A stretch of DNA of 64,000 nt from Gemmatimonadales bacterium (GTDB lineage: Bacteria; Gemmatimonadota; Gemmatimonadetes; Gemmatimonadales; GWC2-71-9). Below, piece by piece: positions 1 to 8,146 of the stretch (positions are counted from its first letter, which is position 1; each line of letters starts with the position of its first letter). The stretch is from assembly GCA_036500345.1 (NCBI GenBank), contig DASYCE010000008.1:62001-126000 (forward strand). The letters are read 5' to 3'. Both the position numbers and the translations under genes were made by a program. The notes under the pieces are model-generated. The model was not told the origin of the DNA, searched no databases, and saw only the letters and a list, made by a program, of their open reading frames with translations.

Positions 1-460
1 GCATCACGGGATTGGTGAGCGCCTCGACGAAAATCGCGCGAGTGTTCTTGCGGATCGCCTTGCGCCACGCCCGTGGTTGATCGGGATCGACGTAGGTGAT
101 GCTGATGCCGTGCCGGATGAACTCATTGTCGAACAGGACGCGGGTCCCGCCGTAGATCCACAAGGCAGAGACCAGATGATCTCCCGGCCGCAGCACCGCG
201 AGATGCCCCAGTGCCGTCGCCGCCATCCCGCTCGCCACGAAGATGGCGCGTTCGGCGCCCTCGAGGAGCGCGTACTTGGTGGCGAGCTCGACCTGGTTGG
301 GATTGTTGCCGTAGCGGGTGTAGAGGACTTCGTCGTCGCTGCCGAGCGGATTGCGAAAGGTCGCGCTCTGGTAGATCGGGAGGACGGCGGGACTCCAGTC
401 GTCGCCACGGCGCGGCTTGCCGTGAATCGAGATCGTGGACAACCCGTGTCGGCGGGTCAT
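1..460 (-). CDS. Cys/Met-metabolism PLP-dependent enzyme (trans-sulfuration family), partial
   Basis: The reading frame begins at the ATG at 460 (minus strand) and is still open at the window edge, so only about the first 153 residues are present. The visible N-terminus has YTRYGNNPNQ near residue 47, the family hallmark Y-T/S-R-x-x-NP, followed by an ASGMAA segment that lies against the PLP phosphate in this family, and AIFVEALTNP at the cut end. Family members are cystathionine gamma-synthase/lyase, O-acetylhomoserine sulfhydrylase and methionine gamma-lyase; the PLP lysine lies outside the window, so the exact reaction cannot be chosen. The start overlaps the stop of the upstream STAS-like gene by four bases (ATGA), which supports this start and translational coupling. 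Confidence 0.85.
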   Translation of the reverse strand, partial: MTRRHGLSTISIHGKPRRGDDWSPAVLPIYQSATFRNPLGSDDEVLYTRYGNNPNQVELATKYALLEGAERAIFVASGMAATALGHLAVLRPGDHLVSALWIYGGTRVLFDNEFIRHGISITYVDPDQPRAWRKAIRKNTRAIFVEALTNPVM

Positions 461-1002
461 GCGACGGCTCCAATGGCGAAAGTTTCGTCGGGGTACGAGA
501 CGACGCAGCGATGCTGCGTGAGACCACGCAACGCATCAGCGGCGCGGCTCACCGGCCAGTCGAGGGCGTCCGCCACGGGGTTGATCGGGGCGCGGCCGAT
601 CCGGTCGAGCGCACCGAACGCCGTCCGCCAATCGTCGGGTGCCGCACCGAGGAGGCGCGGCTGCACCGCGTTGACGAGAATCGCGACCACGAGCAGATCG
701 TACCGTGACAGCGCCTGTTCGATCGCGTCGGCGTGGTGCTCCTGCACGCCGCGCAGCACCAGCCGCGGCACGCCCTGATCGAGCGTCGCGACCAGCAGCT
801 TGGCAACCACCTCGTCGGCGCAGGAGAAATCGACCAGCCCGACCTCGGAAAAGTCGAGTTCGGCGTCGTCGTCGCCGGTGTCGCGCAGGACGGTGAGCAC
901 GCGGTGACGCACCGCGGCACCGGTGGGGCGGGTCACCAGGTCGCGATACGGCGTCGACACCGCTTCGCGTAGCACGATATCGAGACGGATGATCGTGCTC
1001 AT
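457..1002 (-). CDS. STAS-like domain protein with C-terminal winged-helix-like segment
   Basis: A 181-residue soluble protein. The segment LDFSEVGLVDFSCADEVV near residues 50-67 resembles STAS-like modules (DUF4325 type), in which a beta strand and following helix act as a phospho-switch or partner interface. The C-terminal 50 residues look like a small helical DNA- or protein-binding module, but no family can be named. It overlaps by four bases both the upstream HATPase gene and the downstream PLP enzyme. A HATPase next to a STAS protein suggests a partner-switch pair; that role is inference. The start at 1002 was chosen over the upstream in-frame start because it gives the ATGA overlap. Confidence 0.6.
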   Translation of the reverse strand: MSTIIRLDIVLREAVSTPYRDLVTRPTGAAVRHRVLTVLRDTGDDDAELDFSEVGLVDFSCADEVVAKLLVATLDQGVPRLVLRGVQEHHADAIEQALSRYDLLVVAILVNAVQPRLLGAAPDDWRTAFGALDRIGRAPINPVADALDWPVSRAADALRGLTQHRCVVSYPDETFAIGAVA

Positions 1003-1901
1003 GCCGCCGGATCCTTGCCGGGGATGACGATCGTCACCTGTGATCCCGGAAACCATGGCAAGTTTTCCATGCGCGGCAATTCGTCGTCCCAGCCAGGGAC
1101 GATCGCCACCCGTGCCGTGCCGCTGCGGACCGAGATCTTTCCTTCCCAGCGGGCGAGATAGCGCTTGATCCCAGCGAAACCCTGGCCACGACCGGGATCG
1201 CGGAAGCGCGAGACGCCATGAATCAGCGCAGTCTCAATCGCCTGGGCGTCGCCCCAGCGGTCGCCGAAGCGACGGCTCTGCGTCGCATCGAGCGAGCGGC
1301 GGAAGCCGATCCCTGCGTCACTCACGGCGATCACGGCCACCTTTCGCCCGCCGAGCCGGCGGCGATATACGTAGACATGCACCGCGACCCATCCCGCGGT
1401 GCCGGCGTGTTCGACGATATTCTGGCACGCCTCCGACAGCGATTGCCCGAATCCACCGACGACGCTCGGCTCGAGTTCCAGTTCGTGCTTGAGAATCTGC
1501 GTTGCATGTTCCGTCAGACGCCCGACGATCTCCATCACGTCGGCGACGTTCCGAATGATCGTCAGCGGCAGCAGGATGTCGCTAGTCTCGTCCACCCGAC
1601 GGCGCGGCACCTTGCCGTGCACCTGAAAGAGCTTTTCGGCGTCGCGGAGCACGCCGGCCTTCGCCCAGTACGACGCCACGCCATCGGCGGCGGGAAGCGC
1701 CAGCTCCGGCGTCGGGGCGCCAAGCTCGGCGAGCGCCTGTCCCAATGTCAGCAGCGCCACGAATCCCGCCGGCGACGCCCACTCTGTTGCATGAGCATCG
1801 ACCAGGATCCGCTCTTCGGGAGGCCACGGCCCGAGACCGGCCGCGAGCTGATCGACGGAGAGATGATCGAGATGCTGTGGAACCGGAACGACGCGGGTCA
1901 C
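999..1901 (-). CDS. ATP-binding regulator: N-terminal STAS-like region plus HATPase domain
   Basis: A 300-residue protein starting at GTG 1901, overlapping the PfkB gene stop by four bases. The N-terminal 100 residues contain ILVDAHATEWASPAGFVALL, a STAS/anti-sigma-antagonist-like pattern. The C-terminal half has a GHKL-type ATPase: the N box SLSEACQNIVEHAG near residue 155, a G1-type box VSDAGIGF near 194 and a second glycine-rich turn GRGQGFAGIKRYL near 238. There is no DHp phosphoacceptor domain, so it resembles RsbW/SpoIIAB-type serine kinases or ATP sensors rather than a classic histidine kinase. With the downstream STAS-like protein it probably forms a small partner-switching module. 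Confidence 0.65.
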   Translation of the reverse strand: MTRVVPVPQHLDHLSVDQLAAGLGPWPPEERILVDAHATEWASPAGFVALLTLGQALAELGAPTPELALPAADGVASYWAKAGVLRDAEKLFQVHGKVPRRRVDETSDILLPLTIIRNVADVMEIVGRLTEHATQILKHELELEPSVVGGFGQSLSEACQNIVEHAGTAGWVAVHVYVYRRRLGGRKVAVIAVSDAGIGFRRSLDATQSRRFGDRWGDAQAIETALIHGVSRFRDPGRGQGFAGIKRYLARWEGKISVRSGTARVAIVPGWDDELPRMENLPWFPGSQVTIVIPGKDPAA

Positions 1902-2863
1902 GCTGGCACCAGTTCGCCGCGAAGGTGGCGTCCCAGTCCACCTGCACCGCGGAACGAGACGCTGCGCGCCGCAGCGCGATTCGCCGCATCCAGCGCGTCG
2001 GCGATGGCATCACCCGCGACAAGCCGGGCACAGCACGTGGCGCCGAAGACATCGCCGCAGCCGGTGGGATCTCCCGGGTCGACCGCCGGTGGCGCCACGA
2101 TCGCGGTGCGGAGAATCGCTTCGCGCGGCGGGATGTCGCGCGGCGAGCCGTGGAGGACGTCGAGCCGCTCGAAACCGGGGCGAGCGACATAGGCCACGCC
2201 GCGCGGACCGAGCGTCACGTTCAACAGCGAGACCCCCGCGGCGATCGCATCGGAAGCAATCGACAACGGGTCGGGGCCGAGCTGGAGCATCTCGTCTTCG
2301 TTCAGCTGCACCATATCAAAATGCGCGAACCACGCCGGTGCATTCGGCAGCGGCTGCAGCCGCCGAATTCCGTCCGGGTGCATGCCGAGAAAGAGCGAGT
2401 GAAGGTCGGCGTAGATCGGTCCGCGGAATCCGTGACGGAGCGCCTCTGCGGTGCCGAGGCACATCTCGAATCCGGAGATGAAATTGAGGTAGAGGGCATC
2501 GAGATCGTGAACCAGCGGCCCGAGCTCAGGCCAGGTCCACCCCGGCACCCCTCCCGACATCCGTTCGCAGCGCCGTTCGGCCGATTGATACCAGAGCGTC
2601 ACCCGGTTGTTCGCCACCGGGACTTCGATGCAGCGTGCGGTCGGCGCGAGACGCTCCAGCGTGCCGAGGAATTCGGCGGCGCGCGGCGCCAGGTCGCGGC
2701 CGACCTTGACCAGCGGGACCATCTCCCAGTCGGGCGGCAGCGCCGCGTCCATCCCGGCGAGCGCGTACGCGATTCCGCCCCACTCCTCGGCGACCGCTCC
2801 GGACGGGTCGCGACCGTGGATCTCATCCCAGACGAGCGAACCGAGCACGCCGATGCGTGGCAT
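1898..2863 (-). CDS. PfkB-family carbohydrate kinase
   Basis: A 321-residue sugar or nucleoside kinase of the ribokinase/PfkB fold. The C-terminal signature DPTGCGDVF at about residues 265-273 carries the catalytic Asp and anion-hole glycines of PfkB signature 2; the N-terminus IGVLGSLVWDEI is the usual first strand. The substrate cannot be read from sequence. The ATG at 2863 overlaps the glucokinase stop by one base (TGATG) and replaces a longer upstream reading that would run into the ROK gene. It sits with a ROK kinase and a glycosyltransferase, suggesting sugar activation. Confidence 0.82.
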   Translation of the reverse strand: MPRIGVLGSLVWDEIHGRDPSGAVAEEWGGIAYALAGMDAALPPDWEMVPLVKVGRDLAPRAAEFLGTLERLAPTARCIEVPVANNRVTLWYQSAERRCERMSGGVPGWTWPELGPLVHDLDALYLNFISGFEMCLGTAEALRHGFRGPIYADLHSLFLGMHPDGIRRLQPLPNAPAWFAHFDMVQLNEDEMLQLGPDPLSIASDAIAAGVSLLNVTLGPRGVAYVARPGFERLDVLHGSPRDIPPREAILRTAIVAPPAVDPGDPTGCGDVFGATCCARLVAGDAIADALDAANRAAARSVSFRGAGGLGRHLRGELVPA

Positions 2864-3843
2864 CAGACGGCCCCGCTCGCCCGCTGATCGAGGAACGCCC
2901 GCGCCGCCCCGTACACGCCGGCGAGGCCGGCGAGCGCGCCGGGAACGATGGTGCATGCCGCAACCGCCGACGGGAACGCGCGCGCGGCGACTTCGCGTCG
3001 GAGCGGCTCGAAAAGCTGAGCGTGCGCATGGGTCACGCCGCCCAGGATCACGACCACGTCGGGGTTGAAGATGTTGAGGAGGTTCGCCACGCCGATTCCA
3101 AGATACCGTGCCGTGTCGTCCGCCACCTGCTGGGCGAGTGGGTCACCTGCTGCGGCCGCATGGTAGACGAGCTCGGCGGTGATCGCGGTGAGGTCGCCGC
3201 TGGCCATCTCGCGCAGCGCACTTGGCGCGCTCCCCTGCAGCCGCTCGCGCGCCCGGCGCGCGATGTTCTTGCCCGACGCGAAGACTTCGAGGCAGCCGTG
3301 CTGGCCGCAGCCACACCTGGGGCCGTTGAAGTCGATCACCATGTGACCGAACTCGCCGGCGGCGTCCGACGCTCCATGATACAGCACGCCGTCGAGCACC
3401 AGCGCGCCGCCGATGCCGGTGCCGAGGGTGAGGCCGATCACCTGTTTTCCATGCTTCGCGGCGCCGACCCACGTCTCGGCGTGCACGGCGCAGTTGGCGT
3501 CGTTCTCGATCGCGGTTGCCATCCCGGTGCCGCGCGCCAGTTCGTCGCGCAGCGGGAGGTTGGTCCAGCCGAGGTTCGGGGTGACGAGGACGATCCCGCG
3601 TGAGACATCGAGCGGACCGGGCGCACCGGCGCCGACGCCGAGGATCTCCGCGGACTGATCGGCCTTCCGCACCGCGGCGGTCGCCTCGGCGGTCATCTCG
3701 ACGAGATCGGCGATCACCGCGGCGGAACCGCGCTCCGGCCGCGTCGGGCGGGAACGATCGCCCACCACGCGTGAGCCATCGACCGCGACCGCGCCGACGA
3801 CACAATTGGTCCCGCCGATATCGATCCCGATGATCCACTGCAT
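2863..3843 (-). CDS. ROK-family sugar kinase, probable glucokinase
   Basis: A 326-residue protein with the ROK order of motifs: ATP-phosphate loop IDIGGTNC at residues 7-14, sugar-contacting ENDANC at 113-118, a second ATP-binding LTLGTGIGG near 138-146, EFGHM with zinc-ligand His near 167, and the zinc cysteines of CGCGQHGC at 177-184. It should phosphorylate glucose or a related hexose with ATP in the cytoplasm. Presence of the complete Zn motif argues for an enzyme rather than a ROK repressor, and there is no N-terminal DNA-binding domain. It overlaps both neighbours by one base, so it is part of the lepA-led run. Confidence 0.85.
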   Translation of the reverse strand: MQWIIGIDIGGTNCVVGAVAVDGSRVVGDRSRPTRPERGSAAVIADLVEMTAEATAAVRKADQSAEILGVGAGAPGPLDVSRGIVLVTPNLGWTNLPLRDELARGTGMATAIENDANCAVHAETWVGAAKHGKQVIGLTLGTGIGGALVLDGVLYHGASDAAGEFGHMVIDFNGPRCGCGQHGCLEVFASGKNIARRARERLQGSAPSALREMASGDLTAITAELVYHAAAAGDPLAQQVADDTARYLGIGVANLLNIFNPDVVVILGGVTHAHAQLFEPLRREVAARAFPSAVAACTIVPGALAGLAGVYGAARAFLDQRASGAV

Positions 3844-5045
3844 CAGCGGATCCGTTCCATGCTTGCCTCGGAGAGATCTGTAGTTGCCGGGAGCTGCGCG
3901 CCGGTGAGAACAGCATCGTAGATGGCCAGAAGCTGCGGCGCCAGCCGGTCGCCATCAAACCGGCGCGCGTGGGCCGCGCCGTCGCGCCGCATCGCAGTGG
4001 CAACGCTGGAATTGCCAAGGATCGAGGCGATCGTCTCTGCCCACGCCGCGGGGTTCTCAGGATCGGCATATCGGGCGGCGCTTCCACCGGCTTCGTGCAG
4101 GTGCCCGCCGGCCGCGGCGATCACCGGGATCCCCGCACTCTGCCCCTCCACGATCGGCATCCCGAATCCCTCGATTCGCGACGGATACAATGCGATCGCG
4201 GCAGATTGTACGAGCGCCGGAAGATCTTCCGCCGAAACTGTCGTGAGAATCCGGACCCGCCGATCGAGCCCAGCTGCCGCGATCGCACGGCGCAACGCGG
4301 GGCCTTCGCCGCCGTCGCGGCCCACCAGGATCAGCGGGAGGGTGGCGGTGGGCGGCAGCAGCGCCATCGCGGCGACGAGGACCGCGTGGTTCTTCCGGGC
4401 TTCCAGCGTGCCCACACTGAGCAGGTATTCCGACGGCAGCCCGTAGCGCGCGAGCGCGGCCTCACGCTCCGGCGCCGGGATCGGCGCCGCAAAGGCCGGA
4501 TTGCGCGCCGGCGGGACGACGGCGATCCGCGACGGATCGATCTCGTAGCGATCGATCAGTTCCTGCCGGGTCCTGGCGCTCACGGCAACGACCGCCGTGG
4601 CGTGGCGCGCGCTCCACCGATACCGCCAGCGATAGCTCCAGCGATCGGCGATCGGGAACCATCCCGGATGCGCCTCATAGATAAGGTCGTGAAAGGTCAC
4701 GACCGACCGGATCCCGGTGGCTGGCAGGTCGCGGGGGATCTCATGGCTGAGGCCGTGGTAGAGATCGATCGCGTCGGTTGCCGCGTCGCGCCCAAGATCG
4801 AAGGTGCGCCAGATCGCGCGAACGCCGAAGCGCTGCCAACGCCGCGGCGGCAGATGGAGTTCGGCGCCAAGTGTTTCGGGGAGCGCCGCGAACTCGGGCC
4901 GGGGTGTCCGCGGCGAATAGAGATGCATCGGGAGGGCAGGGTTGGCGCGTCGCAGGCCGGCGAGGACGCCGCGCGAATAGCTTCCCAAGCCGGTGCGGTT
5001 GCGCAGGGCGCGGACCGCGTCGAACCCGATCCGCGGTGCAGTCAC
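3843..5045 (-). CDS. GT4-type glycosyltransferase
   Basis: A 400-residue GT-B fold glycosyltransferase starting at GTG 5045. The N-terminal half contains VVTFHDLIYEAHPGWF and a SARTRQELI segment typical of GT4 acceptor domains; the C-terminal half has SVGTLEARKNH, then ALYPSRIEGFGMPIVEG near residue 305, which is the E-x7-E nucleotide-sugar site, and later GIPVIAAAGG. No membrane segment is seen. It probably transfers a hexose onto a cell-surface glycan or lipid; donor and acceptor are unknown. It lies four bases downstream of lepA and overlaps the ROK kinase by one base. Confidence 0.85.
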   Translation of the reverse strand: MTAPRIGFDAVRALRNRTGLGSYSRGVLAGLRRANPALPMHLYSPRTPRPEFAALPETLGAELHLPPRRWQRFGVRAIWRTFDLGRDAATDAIDLYHGLSHEIPRDLPATGIRSVVTFHDLIYEAHPGWFPIADRWSYRWRYRWSARHATAVVAVSARTRQELIDRYEIDPSRIAVVPPARNPAFAAPIPAPEREAALARYGLPSEYLLSVGTLEARKNHAVLVAAMALLPPTATLPLILVGRDGGEGPALRRAIAAAGLDRRVRILTTVSAEDLPALVQSAAIALYPSRIEGFGMPIVEGQSAGIPVIAAAGGHLHEAGGSAARYADPENPAAWAETIASILGNSSVATAMRRDGAAHARRFDGDRLAPQLLAIYDAVLTGAQLPATTDLSEASMERIR

Positions 5046-5049
5046 GGCG

Positions 5050-6849
5050 CTAGTCGACCTGAAGCACGGCCAGGAACGCCTCCTGCGGAATCTCCACGCT
5101 GCCGACCTGCTTCATCCGCTTCTTTCCTTCCTTCTGCTTTTCCAGGAGCTTGCGCTTCCGGGTGATGTCGCCGCCGTAGCACTTGGCGAGGACGTCCTTC
5201 CGCAGCGCCGAAATCGACTCGCGAGCGATCACCTTGTTGCCGATCGCCGCCTGGATCGCCACCGCGAAAAGCTGCCGCGGAATCAGTTCCTTCAGTTTCT
5301 CCGCGATCTTGCGTCCCCACTCGTACGCCTTGTCGCGATGGATGATCACGCTGAAGGCGTCGATCGGGTCGCCGTTGAGAAGCATGTCGAGCTTCACCAG
5401 CGGCGATTCGCGGAACCCCGCCAGCTCGTAGTCGAGCGACGCGTAGCCGCGGGAAATCGATTTCAGCTTGTCGTAGAAATCGAGGACGATCTCGCCCAAG
5501 GGGAAGTCGAAGGTGAATTCGACGCGCGAGGCGTCGAGATAGGTCATGCCGAGATAGTCGCCGCGCCGCTCCTGCCCCAGGCTCATGATCCCGCCGATGT
5601 ACTCCGACGGCGCCATGATCCGCGCACGGACGTATGGCTCCTCGATCCGCGTGATGTTGGCGGGGTCGGGAAGGGCACTGGGATTCTCCACCAGCATCAT
5701 CTCGCCGTCGGTGCGGAAGACGTGGTATTCCACCGTCGGGACCGTGGTGATCAGCGACAGCGAGAACTCGCGCTCCAGCCGCTCCTGGACGATTTCGAGG
5801 TGGAGCAGGCCGAGGAATCCGCAGCGGAAGCCGAAGCCGAGCGCGGTGGATGATTCCGGCTCGTATTGGAGGGATGCGTCGTTGAGTCGCAATTTCTCCA
5901 GAGCGTCGCGAAGGTCTTCGTACTGCGCGGCGTCGGTCGGATAGACGCCGGCGAAGACCATCGACTTGACCTCCCGATATCCCGGGAGGAGTTCGCCGGC
6001 AGGCTGCGCCGCGTCAAAGACGGTATCGCCGACACGCGCGTCGCGCACGTCGCGAAGATTGGCGATGACATAGCCGACTTCGCCGGCGGCGAGCTGGTCG
6101 GTGCGGCGCTGCCCGAGCGTGAGCACTCCGACTTCGTCGACCTCGTAGACATCACCCGGATGTGCACCGAACGCGACCTGCATGCCGGGGCGCAGCGTGC
6201 CGTCGACGACGCGCACGCTGGGGATCACGCCCCGGTAGCGGTCATAGTACGAGTCGAAGATCAACGCGCGAAGCGGCGCACTGGCGGTTCCGCGCGGTGC
6301 GGGGACGCGGGCGACGATCGCTTCGAGGAGTTCGGGAACGCCGGTCCCGTCCTTCGCCGACACCGCGAGGATCTCCTCGCGCTTGGCACCGATCAGGTCG
6401 ATGATCTCCTTGGCGCGCCGCTCCGGCTCGGCGCCGGGGAGATCGATCTTGTTGAGGACCGGGATGATCTCGAGCCCGGCATCGAGCGCCAGGAAGAGGT
6501 TCGACAGCGTCTGTGCCTGGATCCCCTGCGACGCGTCGACCACGAGGATCGCGCCTTCGCATGCCGCGAGCGATCGCGACACTTCGTAGGTGAAGTCGAC
6601 GTGCCCCGGCGTGTCGATGAGGTTGAGCTCGTACTCGACGCCGTCGCGCGCGGTGTAACCCATCCGCACGGCGTTGAGCTTGATGGTGATCCCGCGCTCG
6701 CGCTCGAGGTCCATCGTGTCGAGGAGCTGTTCCCGCATGTCGCGCTTCGCCACGGTGCCGGTGATCTCGATCAGCCGGTCGGCAAGGGTCGACTTGCCGT
6801 GATCGATATGCGCCACAATACAGAAGTTTCGAACGCGTGCCTGATCCAT
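5050..6849 (-). CDS. lepA: Elongation factor 4 (LepA), ribosomal back-translocase GTPase
   Basis: A 599-residue translational GTPase. The G1 loop AHIDHGKS lies at about residues 13-20, DTPGHVDF near 80 and NKID near 135, followed by the EF-G-like domains and the LepA-specific C-terminal domain ([19 protein letters not shown]). LepA acts on stalled or mis-translocated ribosomes and in 30S assembly. The ATG at 6849 was chosen over a TTG two codons upstream. It begins a minus-strand run of seven genes that continues into sugar-kinase and regulatory genes, an unusual partner set for lepA, which is more often next to lepB. Confidence 0.97.
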   Translation of the reverse strand: MDQARVRNFCIVAHIDHGKSTLADRLIEITGTVAKRDMREQLLDTMDLERERGITIKLNAVRMGYTARDGVEYELNLIDTPGHVDFTYEVSRSLAACEGAILVVDASQGIQAQTLSNLFLALDAGLEIIPVLNKIDLPGAEPERRAKEIIDLIGAKREEILAVSAKDGTGVPELLEAIVARVPAPRGTASAPLRALIFDSYYDRYRGVIPSVRVVDGTLRPGMQVAFGAHPGDVYEVDEVGVLTLGQRRTDQLAAGEVGYVIANLRDVRDARVGDTVFDAAQPAGELLPGYREVKSMVFAGVYPTDAAQYEDLRDALEKLRLNDASLQYEPESSTALGFGFRCGFLGLLHLEIVQERLEREFSLSLITTVPTVEYHVFRTDGEMMLVENPSALPDPANITRIEEPYVRARIMAPSEYIGGIMSLGQERRGDYLGMTYLDASRVEFTFDFPLGEIVLDFYDKLKSISRGYASLDYELAGFRESPLVKLDMLLNGDPIDAFSVIIHRDKAYEWGRKIAEKLKELIPRQLFAVAIQAAIGNKVIARESISALRKDVLAKCYGGDITRKRKLLEKQKEGKKRMKQVGSVEIPQEAFLAVLQVD

Positions 6850-6854
6850 GCGCA

Positions 6855-6880
6855 AATATAGAAGCGGCCCGGACTATATT
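6855..6880. promoter_or_regulatory. Back-to-back TATATT -10 boxes for lepA and the EamA transporter
   Basis: Only 40 bases separate the divergent start codons. TATATT occurs on the minus strand (6860-6855) five bases before the lepA ATG, and on the plus strand (6875-6880) nine bases before the transporter ATG. No Shine-Dalgarno fits either gap, so both mRNAs are probably leaderless or nearly so. No good -35 is visible. Functional assignment is inference from position and the TANNNT pattern. Confidence 0.5.
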
Positions 6881-6889
6881 CTCGCCCCA

Positions 6890-7786
6890 ATGACACCGGG
6901 CCGCCGCGGTCTTTCACCCCAGGTCGGGATGCTGTTCGTCGTCCTCTTCTGGGCCGGCAACTTCACCGCGGCCAAGATCGCCTTCACCCAGCTCGATCCG
7001 CTCGCCTTCACCGCCCTGCGGTTCCTCATCGCCTCGACGGTCTTCTGGATGGTTGTCCGGGTGGTGGAAGGGCCGGCACCGCTGCCGCGCGGAGCGTTCT
7101 GGCAGCTCGTCTGCCTCGGCGTGATCGGCAACACCATCTATCAGATCTGCTTCATGGAAGGGCTCCAGCGCACCTCGGCGATCAAGAGCTCGCTGATCAT
7201 CGCCGGGATGCCGGCGCTGGTGACGATGACCGCCGGGGTGCTGGGGATCGAACGAGTCACCACCAAGCAGCGGATTGCGGTCCTGGTGGCGACGGCCGGT
7301 GTGGTGGCAGTGGTCCTCGGCCGCGGCGGGTCGCTCGACCATGGCTTCGGCACCGGCGAGGAGCTGCTCCTCGGCGCGGTGGTGATGTGGACGGCGTACA
7401 CCCTGATGCTGCGGCGGTGGAACCTGGCGATGTCGCCGCTGCGACTGACCGCGTGGACGATGTACACCGGGACGCCGGGGCTGGTCATTGTCGGGATTCC
7501 CGCGATCCGCCATACGCCGTGGCTGCATATCGGGGCCGCGCCGTGGGCGGGACTGTTCTACTCGTCGCTACTGTCGCTGGTGGCGGCGTACACCTTCTGG
7601 AACCGCGGCGTGGCGATGCTCGGCGCGGCGCGCACTGTAGTATTCAATACCATAGTACCGCTGGTGGCGACGGTGATCGCGATCGTGATGCTCGGCGAGC
7701 GGCCGGGGTGGATCCATGTGGTGGGCGGGGCGCTGATCGTGGGCGGGGTGCTGCTGACCGGCGGGGCGGTGCCGCCGGAGGGGTGA
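6890..7786 (+). CDS. EamA/DMT-family transporter
   Basis: A 298-residue protein with about ten hydrophobic segments and the two-fold EamA repeat (first repeat about residues 10-140, second about 155-290). Characteristic segments are LFWAGNFTAAKIAF near the start, where the first helix carries the conserved W-x-G-N-F, and SLVAAYTFWNRGVAMLGAAR near residue 235. It is a small-molecule or metabolite exporter of the inner membrane; the substrate cannot be predicted. The ATG at 6890 was chosen because it directly precedes the first membrane segment and lies just after a TATATT box. Confidence 0.85.
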   Translation: MTPGRRGLSPQVGMLFVVLFWAGNFTAAKIAFTQLDPLAFTALRFLIASTVFWMVVRVVEGPAPLPRGAFWQLVCLGVIGNTIYQICFMEGLQRTSAIKSSLIIAGMPALVTMTAGVLGIERVTTKQRIAVLVATAGVVAVVLGRGGSLDHGFGTGEELLLGAVVMWTAYTLMLRRWNLAMSPLRLTAWTMYTGTPGLVIVGIPAIRHTPWLHIGAAPWAGLFYSSLLSLVAAYTFWNRGVAMLGAARTVVFNTIVPLVATVIAIVMLGERPGWIHVVGGALIVGGVLLTGGAVPPEG

Positions 7787-7795
7787 GACAACGTG

Positions 7796-8146
7796 CTAGG
7801 GCTGGAGCGCTTCCACCCGCGCCATCGCCCGCCGCAGATGCGGGATCACGATGCTCCCCCCCACCACCAAGCCCACCGAAAAGATCTCGAGGAACTCCTC
7901 CCTCGTGACGCCTTCTTCATGACACCGGATCACGTGATACGTGATGCAGTCGTCGCAGCGCAACACCAGGCTCGACACCAGCCCCAGCATCTCCTTCGTC
8001 TTCGTGCCGAGCGCGCCCGGTTCGTAGGCGCGATGGTCGAGCGCAAAGAACCGGTTGATGGTGAGATTCCCCGCGCCGAGGATGATGTCGTTCATCTTCG
8101 AGCGGAAGGCGTTGAACTCCTCGATGGTACTCGTCTCGTCGCTCAT
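7796..8146 (-). CDS. Carboxymuconolactone decarboxylase/AhpD-like protein
   Basis: A 116-residue all-helical protein. It has the CxxC-type motif RCDDCITYHV (about residues 62-71), in which the two cysteines and following His form the thiol site of AhpD-like peroxidase/decarboxylase proteins. The C-terminus SVGLVVGGSIVIPHLRRAM is the usual helix pair of the family. A role in thiol redox defence is likely from family membership; no substrate can be stated. Its ATG at 8146 overlaps the stop of the M28 peptidase by four bases, so the two are probably co-expressed. The 3' end converges on the EamA transporter with a nine-base gap. Confidence 0.82.
   Translation of the reverse strand: MSDETSTIEEFNAFRSKMNDIILGAGNLTINRFFALDHRAYEPGALGTKTKEMLGLVSSLVLRCDDCITYHVIRCHEEGVTREEFLEIFSVGLVVGGSIVIPHLRRAMARVEALQP

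Noticed and set aside
1745-2887. Long plus-strand frame opposite the PfkB kinase gene
   Set aside because: It is Arg-rich, without any recognisable motif, and is the usual high-GC shadow of the minus-strand gene.
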